From Streptomyces bauhiniae (GTDB lineage Bacteria; Actinomycetota; Actinomycetes; Streptomycetales; Streptomycetaceae), in assembly GCF_004784475.1 (NCBI RefSeq), contig NZ_SRRT01000005.1:576973-640972 (forward strand): a stretch of DNA of 64,000 bases, in the 5' to 3' direction. How positions within the stretch are numbered: the stretch's first letter is position 1; each line of letters starts with the position of its first letter. The notes beneath the pieces are model-generated. The model was not told the origin of the DNA, ran no database searches, and saw nothing but the letters and a program-made list of their open reading frames with translations. Both the position numbers and the translations under genes were made by a program. Below are positions 27,342-37,800 of this stretch, one piece after another.

Positions 27342-30300
27342 TCACCCGGCCGGCGGCCGATCCTGCGGTACCCAGGCGTCAAAGACGCCACTCAGTTCAA
27401 TCCCATTTGTAGTGACGGCTGTATTACCTGGCGTGTTCAGCCAATCATCAAAGAGCCTCTGATCAGGGTTACGACCAGCCGATGCACCCTTTGTTTCGAT
27501 TCCATACCAGGAACCATCGATATTGGCCAGCCCGTCATACTTCCGCAGCTTAAATCCTGGCACTCTGACGCCCACCTCCTGGCGCACCACGGTGGCACCC
27601 TCGGTTTGCAAGTGATCCCAGACAGTTTCTTCATTGTTGGCACCTGGCTGGGCACCGGTTGTGCCGGCGTAGTGGCCCTTTTTATCTCGAATGGACCCAT
27701 CAGGATGCAGAAATGTTCCATCGCCGAGGTCAACCCGACAACTTGCTCCGTCGGTGTTATGGACCAATATCGGCACGCCGCCCGCCACAACATAGTACGT
27801 GTGGAGCTGCTGAACGGTGAGGTTCCAGCGGTTTGCTGTGCCCGGGGTGAACTGGGTGGCGACGACGTAGGCGTGTCCGTTGATCGCGGTGTTCAGAGCG
27901 TCGCCGTGGCGAAGCTTGCCGGCAGGGACCCAACTGTGGGTGGTGTCGTCCCAGAATGGGTGGTTGGCAGTCGTGTGGAGAGTAGCGGTGTGGCCGTTCT
28001 TGGTGCGGATGGTCAGGTCGAGCAGGTCGTGGTCGTGGTTGATCCATACGTGCTGGACGGTTCGCGTGCCTTGGTGCTTGCCGGTCTTCGGGTCTGCGGC
28101 TTCGACCTTGTCTCCAGGCTTGATTTTGCCGATGGGCTTGGTTCTGCCGTTGGCTATGAGCACCGGAGTAGCTGGGGCGAAACTGCATTTCGGAGGTTTG
28201 ACCAGGGACCTGGCTTCCGCGGTTTCCGCTTCAGTCTCTGCGCCTGCGCCCTTCGCCACGAGAATCACGGCCGCGTCGAAAATCAGCTTTCCGGTGCCTT
28301 CGGCGCTTCTGCCATGAGTAAAGTCACCGTAGATCTCGGACCCGCGTCCCACTACCGAGTTAGAGGCAGCGAGGGAGGGCTCGGCCTGGGCCAGTAGCTG
28401 CATGCAGTTGTCACCGCTGGTAAAGCACTGCTTGTCGGCTTGGATCTGGCGCCAAGGCGCCTCCACCATTCCGACGACGGACTTCTTGCCCTGGTCGACT
28501 ACTGTGCTGACCACGCCCCCAAACCAGGCCCCGAGGCCACCGCCTCCGTGACTCGTGGTGGTGGCTTCCGTCGTGGATCCTCCGCCGGTGCTCACGTTGC
28601 CCGGGCCGCATTCATTCCAGCCGCCAGTGCACTGGGTGCCGTCGGGGTTCACCCGGATGGTGCCGGTCGGATCGCTGCCTGTCACCGGATTGCTGGCGGC
28701 ATAGGTGTAGCCGCCGAGTTCTTGAGGGCTGGAGGCTTCGAAGATGGGGTCGGCGCTGATGAAACTTCCGAGGTTGGGGTCGTACTTGCGGGCGCCTACG
28801 TCCGTGTAGCCGGTGTTCTTGTCCTGTGGCTTGCCGAGGTACGAATGGGTGGGGTCGGGCCAGGTGACAGTGTTGGCACTGGATCTTGGCTGTCCGTAGG
28901 GGGTGTACTGCTGGCGTGCGACCTGCTGTGTGGTGGTGTCCATCGCCAGGGTCGAGGTGCCGTGGGCGTCGCCGAACAGGTACTTGACTCCGCCGCCTGT
29001 GAGGCTGGACCGGATGGCGACGGGGCTTCCCGTCCCGCCGTGGCTGTAGGTGCGGATGGCGCCGAGCAACGTGTTGGGCGTGACGCTGGTGTTCACGACG
29101 ATCTCGGTGTCGCCGGCGAAGAGCGTGGTCTGCCCGGGGTCACGGCGGATGAGTTGCTTGCCGTCGGCGTCGTAGAGGTACTTCGTGGTCGTGGGGCTGG
29201 CGCCGGTGGTGTCCACCTGGGCCAGGTGACCCTCGTCGTCCCACGTGAGTGTCTGACCTGGCCCCGCGCTCGGCGTGCGGGTGTGCAAGTTGCCGTCTTC
29301 GTCGTATGCGAATGTCGTCGGGTTGGTGCCACCGGTGGTGGCGGTCAAAGTGTGGGGCTGAGTGCCGGTGGGGTTGCAGGTGGCGGTGCAGCCGTCGGCG
29401 TAGTTGGTGGTGGAAGTATTGCCGGTGGTGCCGATGGCGTGGTCGACGCTCTGGTGTCGGTTGCCGATGGCGTCGTAGCTGAAGCTCTGCCAGTAGGAGC
29501 CGGGTGCCGTGGTGAGAGTGCTGCTGATGGGCGGGTTGGCGTTGCAGCTGTCGTTGGCGGTCCAGGCGTCGGTGAGCCGGTCCAGGGCGTCGTAGCTGTA
29601 GCACTGCTGGTCTGTGACGGTGCTGCCGGTCTCCGACTGCTCGTCCCTGACGGAGGTGGGGTTGCCGGCCGCGTCGTAGCTGTACTTGACGTCGTCGACG
29701 GTGGGGCCGGGTGCCTGCGTCCGACTGATCACGCGCTCTTTCAGCCTGAGGGTCTGATCGTCGAAGTCGTACGTGGTCACGGCAGGGTTGGTCGAGGCCC
29801 CCATGGTGACTCGGGACGGCATTCCGTAATCGGTGTAAACGGTCCCGGTGACGTACGAGAAGGCGCTGCTCCCGGTACCGGTTGGCATCCCCAGTGCGTC
29901 GTGGTCGTAGGTGATCACCTCGTTGTTGAGGCCCTGGGCACGCGGGTCGCTCTGCGTGGCAAGCAACTGGTCGCGGACCGTGTAGGTGTACGTCGTGGTG
30001 TAGGTCGAGGGCAGCGGTGTCTCGGACGCTGGAAGGCTGATCTTTGTGCCGGTCGGCTTACCGAGCGAGGTGTAGCCGGTGCTCGCGACGGTGTATCCGC
30101 CGGTCACGCCCGGGACATAGCGGGTGGAGGAGGTCGGCAAACCGACCCGCAGGGTGTCGTAGGTCCAGGAGGCGAACTGGAAGTTGGATTTGGCCTTGTC
30201 GGTGCCGGTGAGCTTGCGCCCCAACAGGTCGTAGGTGTAATCGAGCTCGACCTGCTTGGCGTCCGTGGTGGAGGTCAGGTTGCCGGCGTCGTCATACCCG

Positions 30301-33300
30301 TAGCTGCTCCGCCCTGTATCTGGGTCGGTCTGGGACTTCTTGCGACCCAGCAGGTCGTAGTCGAACGTCCAGACCGTCTTGTCCGGGCCGGTGACCCGGG
30401 TCTGCTGGCCGGCCGGGGTGTAGCCGTAAGTGGTGGCGGAGGTGGTGCCGCCCGAAGCAGTGAAGCCGGTGGTCGCTGTGCCTGACACGGTGGGTGGAGC
30501 GGTGTACTGGTCCAGCTCGCTGGTCTGACCCCGGGCGTCGACTACCTTCGCCGAGGCCACCCCACCCTTGGGTGGCAAAACCGTGGTCTTGTCGCCAGCG
30601 TAGACGGTAGTCGTCTTCCAGGTCTTGAGCCCGTTGTGCTCCTCGGTGACCAAGTCGGGACGGCCCAGGCCATCGTGGTCGGTGACGGTGGTGTCGGGAA
30701 TGGAGACCTGGGAGACCGAGATGAGGCTGCTACGGGGACTACCGCCCACTGCGTAACCGTTGTTACTGGCGACCGTCCAGCCGTGGGAGTCGTACTGGGT
30801 GTCCGTGACCGTGGTGCTGGAGTTCTCCCCGGCATTCTGAGCCTGCAGGGGCCGCAGCATTGCGTCGTACAGCGTCTCACTGGTCCGGTAATTGCCGCTG
30901 TCGAGAAGCGAGTTCGTAGTCGTGATCGACGGGGCCGACTGGGAGATGCTGTAGGAGTAGACGGTGTTCGCCGGGGCGCTGTTGGCCTTGATCTCGTTCG
31001 GCAGCCATACCGCGGTCAGACGGCCGAGTGCGTCGTACGTCAGTGAGGTGAGTTTCCCGGCGATGTCGGTCTTGGCCGTGGGCAGGAGACGCGCCGGGTC
31101 CAGGGTGCTGCTGGCGAACTGGCAGTTCAGGGACGAGGCGGTGACCGTGGAGCAGTCCACGGCGGGCGTCACCTGCGTGATGGTGGTACTGCCGGTGGGC
31201 ACAGCACCGCTGGCGGGGCTGTAAGAAGTAAAGACGCTCTGAGCGAGGCTCTTGCCGTCCGGGGAAGTGGAGTTGGGAGTCCGGGTGACTTTCGTCGTCC
31301 GGCCGTAGGAGTCGTACCGTGTGGACGTCTTGTCGATGAAGGTGGTCGCGGTGGCACCGTTCGCGGCAGAGGCCGCCTGAACGAGAGTTGCGTCACCGAT
31401 CTTGGGCAAGGCCGGATTCTGCTGCCCGTCGCCGTCGTAGACGAAGCTGTTGGTGTCGTAGGAAGTGCGGGTGTCGGAGAGCAGGGTGCCGCTGGGGGTG
31501 GCACCCGCCGATGAGCAGTCCTGGGCTGTGGTGAGGGTCTCGGCGGCCAACACCAGGGTGGCGACAGCGCCCGTGAGGTAGTGGTTGTAGGTGCACTTCG
31601 AGACGTTGTCGCTGGCTGTTGTCTCACCGCGGTCGTCGACCTGCACCGCCATGCCTGTGGTCGACTTGCCCAAGGCGGTGTTGTAGAAGGTGTCGGTCTC
31701 GGTCTTGCGCCAGCCGTAGGACACAGCCTGCCGGGTCAGTGTCTTTGCGGTACGTGCCATCTGGGCCGTCAAATTCGGCAGGCCGCTCCGAGTGCGCGTG
31801 GCTGTAGGGCCGATGATCGTGGGCACGGTGACCACGGCCTTGTCCAGGATGCCCGTTGCACTGGTGTAGGTGTCGGTCTCGAAGGTCTGGCCTGCCAGGG
31901 CGTTTTCGTCGGTGACCGACGTCGCTCCGTCTTGGCTGGTCAGGGCCGGCACCGACCGGGTCTTGCCGCCGGGCAGGGTGTCACCATTCATGCCCAGGAA
32001 GTAGTGCGTCTTCGTCAGCGTCTTCTGGTCGTAGACTTTCGCGCCGTCGGTGTAGTGGAAGACGTTCGGATCGCCCGTGGTGACGTCCACTTCCGGATAG
32101 CCCCGGAACTGACCCCAGGTACGGTTCTTTGCCTTGACGGTCTCACTGTCGTCGTAGTGCCAGCCAGGGGTGCCCTTGTAGCTGTAATCCGTCTCCAGCC
32201 TCGGCTGGGTCCCGTCCTGGTAGGAGTTGTGGGGGTCCTCGGTGACGACGGAGGCGACCTTGTACTTGTAGAACCAGTCCATCCACGGGGCGGGCTGCCC
32301 GTCGGGGGCCCAGTAGACGGGGAAGCAGGACAACGTGTTGGTGGAGGCGAACGTCTTGGCGGCCGCGTCCGTCGGATCGTCGGGGTCGCTCGCCGGTGCT
32401 GCCGAGCAGTTGGGACGGTCGTAGGTGACCGTCATCTGCGCTCCGGCCTCGCTGGTGACCGTCTGGATCCGGTCGTGGTACATCAGCGGCATCTGCGGGA
32501 TCGTGCCGACCCGGTTGGGCAACTGCAGCGGCGGATCGAAGCTCACCGCCGGGGTCGAGGTACTCCCAGATGCTCCGCCCAGTTTGTCGAGGCCGGTGCG
32601 CTGGATCGCGTCCAGCCAGAGCGTGGGGGCGTGGTCGCCCCCGTCAGGGAAGGACTGGGTGAACGTGTACTTGTCGACCTGGCTCGTCGCCCCACCCGAC
32701 TGGATCTGAGTGGTGATCGATGTCAGACGTTTGCGGGACCAGAAGCTCGGCCCATGGTTGGTGCAGTTCGTTGAGCCTGACGCGCAGTTGAGGTCCACCG
32801 GAACGTCCGGCCAGTACGAGGCGTTCGCAGCGGTGAACTGGCTGTCGGCGCAGGTGTTACCGGATGGCGTACCGGCGATGCAGCGTTCAGCGGTGGCGTC
32901 GAAGACGATCTGCTCCGGTGCGGTGGCCGAATAGATCGTCGAGGCGGTCATACCGTAGTCAATGCGGGACAGGGTGCCGCCGCGCGTATAGGGCACCGCG
33001 GTGTTCTTCATGGCAGCGCCGTAGTAACCCGTTTCCGGCGAGTAGTACCAGGCGGTGGCGTTGCCGTGGGTGTCGACCTCGTAGTCCAGGTTGAAGCGGT
33101 AGCCCAGCGTGCACGAGGTTGCAGCGAAGTCCGTGCTGTCCGGACAGCCGGACACACCGCTGTGAGCGTGGTAGACCGGCTCGGTCCACACGGACTTCGT
33201 CTCTTCCTTGCCCGACGACCAACCCGGCAGCCGGTTGAGACCGAAGAAGTACTGCGTCCCGCCCTCTGTGACCTTGAAGTACTCTCCTCCGTTCACTGTG

Positions 33301-34544
33301 CCGTTCTGGACGTCGGCCAGGTTCTCGATCTTGATCGTGGAGCTGTCGTCGACGGGATGGAAGGTCTTCGTCGAGTCGTCGTAGACGATCGCGGTGGAGT
33401 TGCCGTTCAGTGAGAGGGTGAGGATCTGCCCCGCCCAGCACTGGTCTCCGTCGTTGGCCGGCGCACCGGACGACGAGTCGTCCTTGCACGACTTGTATGT
33501 GCGTTCGACGTAGTTGTCAGACGACGTCCAACCATCGCCTAGCCAGGAGGACTGGTTGTTGGTGCCTTCAGTACGCGCGTCCTGGCTCGAGGAGTTGTAG
33601 ACGAGATCGACATTCGGTGCTGTGCCGCCGATGGGCGGCGGCACGGAGATCGGATAGCTGTAGGTGAAGGCACCCGTGTTCCCCGATGTCGACCAGGACC
33701 CACCTGGTGACAGACTGGTCGCTGAGTAGTCGCCCGATGACCCCGATGTGCCTGAGGTGGCCGCCAACACCATCCTTGCGCCGGACGATGGAGCTGCCAA
33801 GCCCTCAGAACTGTCGGCCTTGGTCGACAGAACACCGGGAGCCGGCGGGGCGATCTGGGTGGACAACGGGTCACCGGCCGCGGTACGCACCACGGTCTGG
33901 ACCTGACATTTCGGTAGCGTCGGCGTGGTCAGGGCGCAGGCTGGCAGTTGGACCAGGCGCAGGCGTGAGGCGAAGTCGCCGCCGAAGGCATAGCGGAACG
34001 ACGAGTCATCAACCCGCAGGGCGACTCTTCCGGTACCCGGACTAGTGCGCTGAACAGTGAAAAGCACACCGTGCACACCGGCCGCCCGCGCCGTCTTCTG
34101 ACTGATCACGGCCACTCGGACCCGCTGCGATCCTTCGGCGGCGCTCGCCTTGGTCCCTGCTCCTGCGGTCGCCGCCAACAGAAGCGGCGTCCCCTTGGCC
34201 CGCATCTCAGTCGCCTTGGCATTCAGATGCGCGGAGGCGGCGTGGACCGGCAGAGTGACATCGGCGATGCCCGCCGCGGGGAGCTTGGCACCGCCGCCGG
34301 GATTGAAGTGCTTGAAACGCTTGGAAGTGGAGCCCCACCCTGGTTTGGGGTGGGCCAGAGGGACGCGCTTGTTCTGGGGAGCGGCAGGAAGGGTCTTGTG
34401 CTGCGCGGCCGGAGACGCCGCTGTGGCAACACCTGCCGGCAGCAGTCCCACCACCAGGGCCCCGGCCATCACCGCCGCCGTGCGCCGAGCCCGCCTGGCG
34501 GCATGTGCCGCCCGCTTGCGTCCCCACGCCGAAATCCGCGCCAT
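27342..34544 (-). CDS. RHS polymorphic toxin with HINT pretoxin domain and nuclease-like tip
   Basis: The 2400-residue protein starts at ATG 34544 (MARISAWGRKR), preceded by a G-run ribosome site. Residues 1-50 are an Arg-rich signal peptide ending near ATAASPAA. An SpvB-like region (SYPISVPPPIGGTAPNVDLV) is followed by long YD repeats. The RHS core signature ARKYDPNLGSFISADPIFE lies near residue 1920. Residues about 2119-2267 are a HINT autoprotease (CSFAPATPVLIANG, TTANHPFWD, GVPILVHNTDG) that would release the tip. The last ~130 residues hold KYDGLANIDGSWYGIETKG, an Asp...Glu-Thr-Lys arrangement of PD-(D/E)XK nucleases. Thus it is a secreted contact-type DNase or RNase toxin. The immunity gene follows. 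It diverges from the LamG protein gene. Confidence 0.85.
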   Translation of the reverse strand: MARISAWGRKRAAHAARRARRTAAVMAGALVVGLLPAGVATAASPAAQHKTLPAAPQNKRVPLAHPKPGWGSTSKRFKHFNPGGGAKLPAAGIADVTLPVHAASAHLNAKATEMRAKGTPLLLAATAGAGTKASAAEGSQRVRVAVISQKTARAAGVHGVLFTVQRTSPGTGRVALRVDDSSFRYAFGGDFASRLRLVQLPACALTTPTLPKCQVQTVVRTAAGDPLSTQIAPPAPGVLSTKADSSEGLAAPSSGARMVLAATSGTSGSSGDYSATSLSPGGSWSTSGNTGAFTYSYPISVPPPIGGTAPNVDLVYNSSSQDARTEGTNNQSSWLGDGWTSSDNYVERTYKSCKDDSSSGAPANDGDQCWAGQILTLSLNGNSTAIVYDDSTKTFHPVDDSSTIKIENLADVQNGTVNGGEYFKVTEGGTQYFFGLNRLPGWSSGKEETKSVWTEPVYHAHSGVSGCPDSTDFAATSCTLGYRFNLDYEVDTHGNATAWYYSPETGYYGAAMKNTAVPYTRGGTLSRIDYGMTASTIYSATAPEQIVFDATAERCIAGTPSGNTCADSQFTAANASYWPDVPVDLNCASGSTNCTNHGPSFWSRKRLTSITTQIQSGGATSQVDKYTFTQSFPDGGDHAPTLWLDAIQRTGLDKLGGASGSTSTPAVSFDPPLQLPNRVGTIPQMPLMYHDRIQTVTSEAGAQMTVTYDRPNCSAAPASDPDDPTDAAAKTFASTNTLSCFPVYWAPDGQPAPWMDWFYKYKVASVVTEDPHNSYQDGTQPRLETDYSYKGTPGWHYDDSETVKAKNRTWGQFRGYPEVDVTTGDPNVFHYTDGAKVYDQKTLTKTHYFLGMNGDTLPGGKTRSVPALTSQDGATSVTDENALAGQTFETDTYTSATGILDKAVVTVPTIIGPTATRTRSGLPNLTAQMARTAKTLTRQAVSYGWRKTETDTFYNTALGKSTTGMAVQVDDRGETTASDNVSKCTYNHYLTGAVATLVLAAETLTTAQDCSSAGATPSGTLLSDTRTSYDTNSFVYDGDGQQNPALPKIGDATLVQAASAANGATATTFIDKTSTRYDSYGRTTKVTRTPNSTSPDGKSLAQSVFTSYSPASGAVPTGSTTITQVTPAVDCSTVTASSLNCQFASSTLDPARLLPTAKTDIAGKLTSLTYDALGRLTAVWLPNEIKANSAPANTVYSYSISQSAPSITTTNSLLDSGNYRTSETLYDAMLRPLQAQNAGENSSTTVTDTQYDSHGWTVASNNGYAVGGSPRSSLISVSQVSIPDTTVTDHDGLGRPDLVTEEHNGLKTWKTTTVYAGDKTTVLPPKGGVASAKVVDARGQTSELDQYTAPPTVSGTATTGFTASGGTTSATTYGYTPAGQQTRVTGPDKTVWTFDYDLLGRKKSQTDPDTGRSSYGYDDAGNLTSTTDAKQVELDYTYDLLGRKLTGTDKAKSNFQFASWTYDTLRVGLPTSSTRYVPGVTGGYTVASTGYTSLGKPTGTKISLPASETPLPSTYTTTYTYTVRDQLLATQSDPRAQGLNNEVITYDHDALGMPTGTGSSAFSYVTGTVYTDYGMPSRVTMGASTNPAVTTYDFDDQTLRLKERVISRTQAPGPTVDDVKYSYDAAGNPTSVRDEQSETGSTVTDQQCYSYDALDRLTDAWTANDSCNANPPISSTLTTAPGSYWQSFSYDAIGNRHQSVDHAIGTTGNTSTTNYADGCTATCNPTGTQPHTLTATTGGTNPTTFAYDEDGNLHTRTPSAGPGQTLTWDDEGHLAQVDTTGASPTTTKYLYDADGKQLIRRDPGQTTLFAGDTEIVVNTSVTPNTLLGAIRTYSHGGTGSPVAIRSSLTGGGVKYLFGDAHGTSTLAMDTTTQQVARQQYTPYGQPRSSANTVTWPDPTHSYLGKPQDKNTGYTDVGARKYDPNLGSFISADPIFEASSPQELGGYTYAASNPVTGSDPTGTIRVNPDGTQCTGGWNECGPGNVSTGGGSTTEATTTSHGGGGLGAWFGGVVSTVVDQGKKSVVGMVEAPWRQIQADKQCFTSGDNCMQLLAQAEPSLAASNSVVGRGSEIYGDFTHGRSAEGTGKLIFDAAVILVAKGAGAETEAETAEARSLVKPPKCSFAPATPVLIANGRTKPIGKIKPGDKVEAADPKTGKHQGTRTVQHVWINHDHDLLDLTIRTKNGHTATLHTTANHPFWDDTTHSWVPAGKLRHGDALNTAINGHAYVVATQFTPGTANRWNLTVQQLHTYYVVAGGVPILVHNTDGASCRVDLGDGTFLHPDGSIRDKKGHYAGTTGAQPGANNEETVWDHLQTEGATVVRQEVGVRVPGFKLRKYDGLANIDGSWYGIETKGASAGRNPDQRLFDDWLNTPGNTAVTTNGIELSGVFDAWVPQDRPPAG

Positions 34545-34878
34545 GCCGTGCGTCCCCCCCCTGGGTCTCAAAGCACCCCAAAAAAGAAAGCTGCAGGCGC
34601 TGTTGAGTAGTCGTCAGACGGAGGCGCAGTCGATGACCCCCCGCAGTGGATCACGCTAGGACTGGAAGTCATCACAATCTGCAAAGCATCTCCACAGGGA
34701 CAGCAAAGGAATCGCCTGCACCGGGGCGCAAGATGGCCAGCATCGGTCGAAAGCGGTCTCTGCAGCGGAAGCCGGTGCTCCGGCCCTGATGGACCTTCTG
34801 TACACCGGCCCTGAGAATGCACAGCGCAGTCGGGCCCAAGGGGGGACCGCCTTAGACCTGCGAAGGACCCGAACTACG
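34545..34878. promoter_or_regulatory. Divergent promoter region between RHS toxin and LamG protein genes
   Basis: This 334-bp gap separates two large secreted-protein genes transcribed in opposite directions, so promoters for both must lie here. I see no clear operator palindrome or standard -35/-10 pair. The shared region suggests co-regulation. Confidence 0.5.
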
Positions 34879-37800
34879 ATGTCCGCTTTTCGCGCACCCG
34901 CGCGGGTGTCCAGACGTCCTGCAGCGAGGCCTATCGCTGTCGCCATTGCCGCGGCGCTGGCTGCTGGAGCCCTTACAGCCACGATGCCGGCTCATGCAGT
35001 TCCCAACGCCCATTCGCACGGGGCCAGTTCCAAGCCGCGGAGTGCATCTCCGTCAACCGCAGCGCGGCGCCTCAATCCCACGGAGTCCGCGTCCGCGCAG
35101 GCTAGAGCGACCGGTAAAGCGGTGACGATCGACCAGTTCACCGACACGGGCACCACCGTGGTCGCCAATCCGGACGGTACCTTCACCCGGACCGACTCCT
35201 CGATGCCGCAGCGAGTACTACAAAATGGGAAATGGGTCGCCATTGACACCACCCTGAGACGGCAGGCGGACGGGACATGGGCGCCCAAGGCAGCCGTAAC
35301 TCCCGTGGCGTTCTCCAGCGGCGGCTCCGGCGCCATGGTGACCATGCACAGCGGGGCGGACAAGCTGGACTTCTCCTGGCCGGGCGCGCTGCCCACACCG
35401 TTCGTGGCCGGAGACACCGCCACCTACCCGGAGGTGCTCCCTGGAGTCGACCTTCAGCTGACGGCGGACGCCTCTGGCTACTCCTCCATCCTGGTGGTCA
35501 AGACACCCAAAGCCGGCACCAACCCACGACTGCGCAAGCTCGCGCTCAACACCACTTCGGCCAACCTCACCGTGACAGGCACCTCGAACGGCGGGGCGCA
35601 GGCCACCGACAAGCGCACCGGCAAGAAGGTATTCCACAGCGACACCGCGCTGATGTGGGACAGCGGCGGCAGTAGAACCGCAGCCCGCACCGCCCGGACC
35701 ACAACCGCTGCCTCAGCGCGAGCGGAGCACAAGAGGGCAGCCGAAGTAGGCAAGCACCGCGCGCAGGTGCGCGTAAAGCTTCAGCACGGACAGCAACTGC
35801 TCAGCCCTGATGTGAAGCTCCTGACCGCCAAGACGACCACCTACCCGGTGTACATCGACCCGGAGTGGAGCGGCCGACCGTCCCAGCTGGACTGGGCGCG
35901 GATCTCCGACAACGGCTGGAACGTCTACAACTCGACGTCCACCTCCGGCGCCACCAATGCCCGTGAAGGGTGGGACAACAACTCCCCTGGTAACGGCGAA
36001 CGGGCGCGCACCTATTACCAGATGAACACCGGCGGCATCAAAGGCGCAGTGGTCAGCCACGCCTCGCTGTACGTGAAGCAGCTCTCCGCCGCCTCCTGCT
36101 CCGACACCCCTGCCGCCGTGTACGGCACCGACCGGCCTGCCGGATGGAGCTCCTCCTCTCTGTACTGGGGACACGAGCCCGGAGGCCGGACCGGTGCGCT
36201 GGGCACCAACCCGAAGAGCCACGAGGCGGGCACTTGCCCGGTGACCGACGGCGCGAACTCATGGGTCAGCCCGCCGTCGCTCGAATTCGACGTGACCTCT
36301 CGCGCGCAGAGCGCGGCGGCCGGCGGCTGGAAGAGCGTGACGCTCATGGTCCAGTCGCCCGACATGAACGACGCGCAGCAGTGGAAGCAGCTCGCCTACG
36401 GCGGCGGCGCGACCATGTCGGTCACCTACAGCTACCGGCCCAAGCTCAAGAACGGCACCGGCACGCCGGCCGTGAAGCCGTCGTCGGTGAATATGGGCAA
36501 GACGATGACCACCACCCACACCCCGACGCTGTCCGCCCGCGCCGTCGACCCGGACCTGGCCGGCGGCAGCGAGCTGGTGCGTGTCGACTACAACGTCTAC
36601 AACAGCGCCGGCACGATGGTGCATCAGGGCTTCGGCCCGAGCACCGACTCCAAGAAGCGGGCGCGCTACAACACGAACGGCAGTGACTGGACCACCCCGA
36701 GCCTGCCGGACGGCACCTACACCTGGAAGGCGACCGCCCAGAACGCGGCCGGTTACTGGGCGGGGCCGGGCTCCGGCCTGTGGACCAAGACCCAGACCTT
36801 CACCGTGGACACCAGCGCTCCACCAGCACCCACGGTGACATCAAGTCAGTTCCCGGCCAAGCAGATCGGCGCCGCCTTCGGGGACAAGGGCACCTTCACT
36901 CTCGGCAACAACCACACCAACAACATCACCGGCTACCTGTTCGCCCTGGACGGCACACTCAGCAACACCGTCTACAGCAGCGGCGTCACCCACTGGACCA
37001 CCAGCACGAAGATCACAGCCGGCAAGGCGTACTACGTCACCTCCGACAACGGCCCCGGCACCGGCACGTCGGTCATCAACGGCAGTGCCTCCCCCGCCTT
37101 CGCTCCCGGGGTGACTGGACCGCACACGTTGTACACCAAGGCCGTGGACCAGGCCGGTTCGACATCCGTCTCGCAGACGTCCTACGCGTTCTATGCCGGC
37201 ACCAACACCCCGACGTACGCCTACGGCGACAAGATGGTCAGCGGCTGGACGGCCACCAACGCCGACAACTCGACGACGGCCGTCCCCAAGGCGACGATCA
37301 CCAGCAAGGGCGGCCAGCTCATCAGCCAGGCCGCGGGCGCCGGCTACGAGTTCACCGACGGATACCAGGCGTTCTTCGCCAACAAGAGCACCACCTCGAA
37401 GGTCGTCTCCGGTGACAGCGCCACCCTCAGCTTCGACATCCCCAAGGACGGCCCCTGGGGCTTCGGCGTCAATCTGACCAAGGCCAAGGACTACGGCATC
37501 TACCGGCTGGTCCTGGACGCGGGCCAGCCCACCGAATCCACCCTGCTCAGCGGCTTCGACGCCTACAACTCCTATGTCACCACCCGGTTCGTCAACCTCG
37601 GCATACCCAAGGACTCCAGCGGTCAACTACTCACCCTCAAAACAGGCGTGCACACCCTCACCCTCACCCTCACCGGGAAGAACCCCACCTCCACGGGATA
37701 TCAGGCGGGCCTCGACGTGCTGCGCCTCGCACCCGCGCTGACCTGCACGATCAACACCACGAGCAGCTGCCAGAACAACACGGCCACGAGCACCTTCACC

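Noticed and set aside
28440..30485. Long plus-strand frame inside the RHS gene
   Set aside because: It mirrors YD repeats, giving repetitive Gly/Val-rich sequence; the minus-strand RHS frame is unequivocal.
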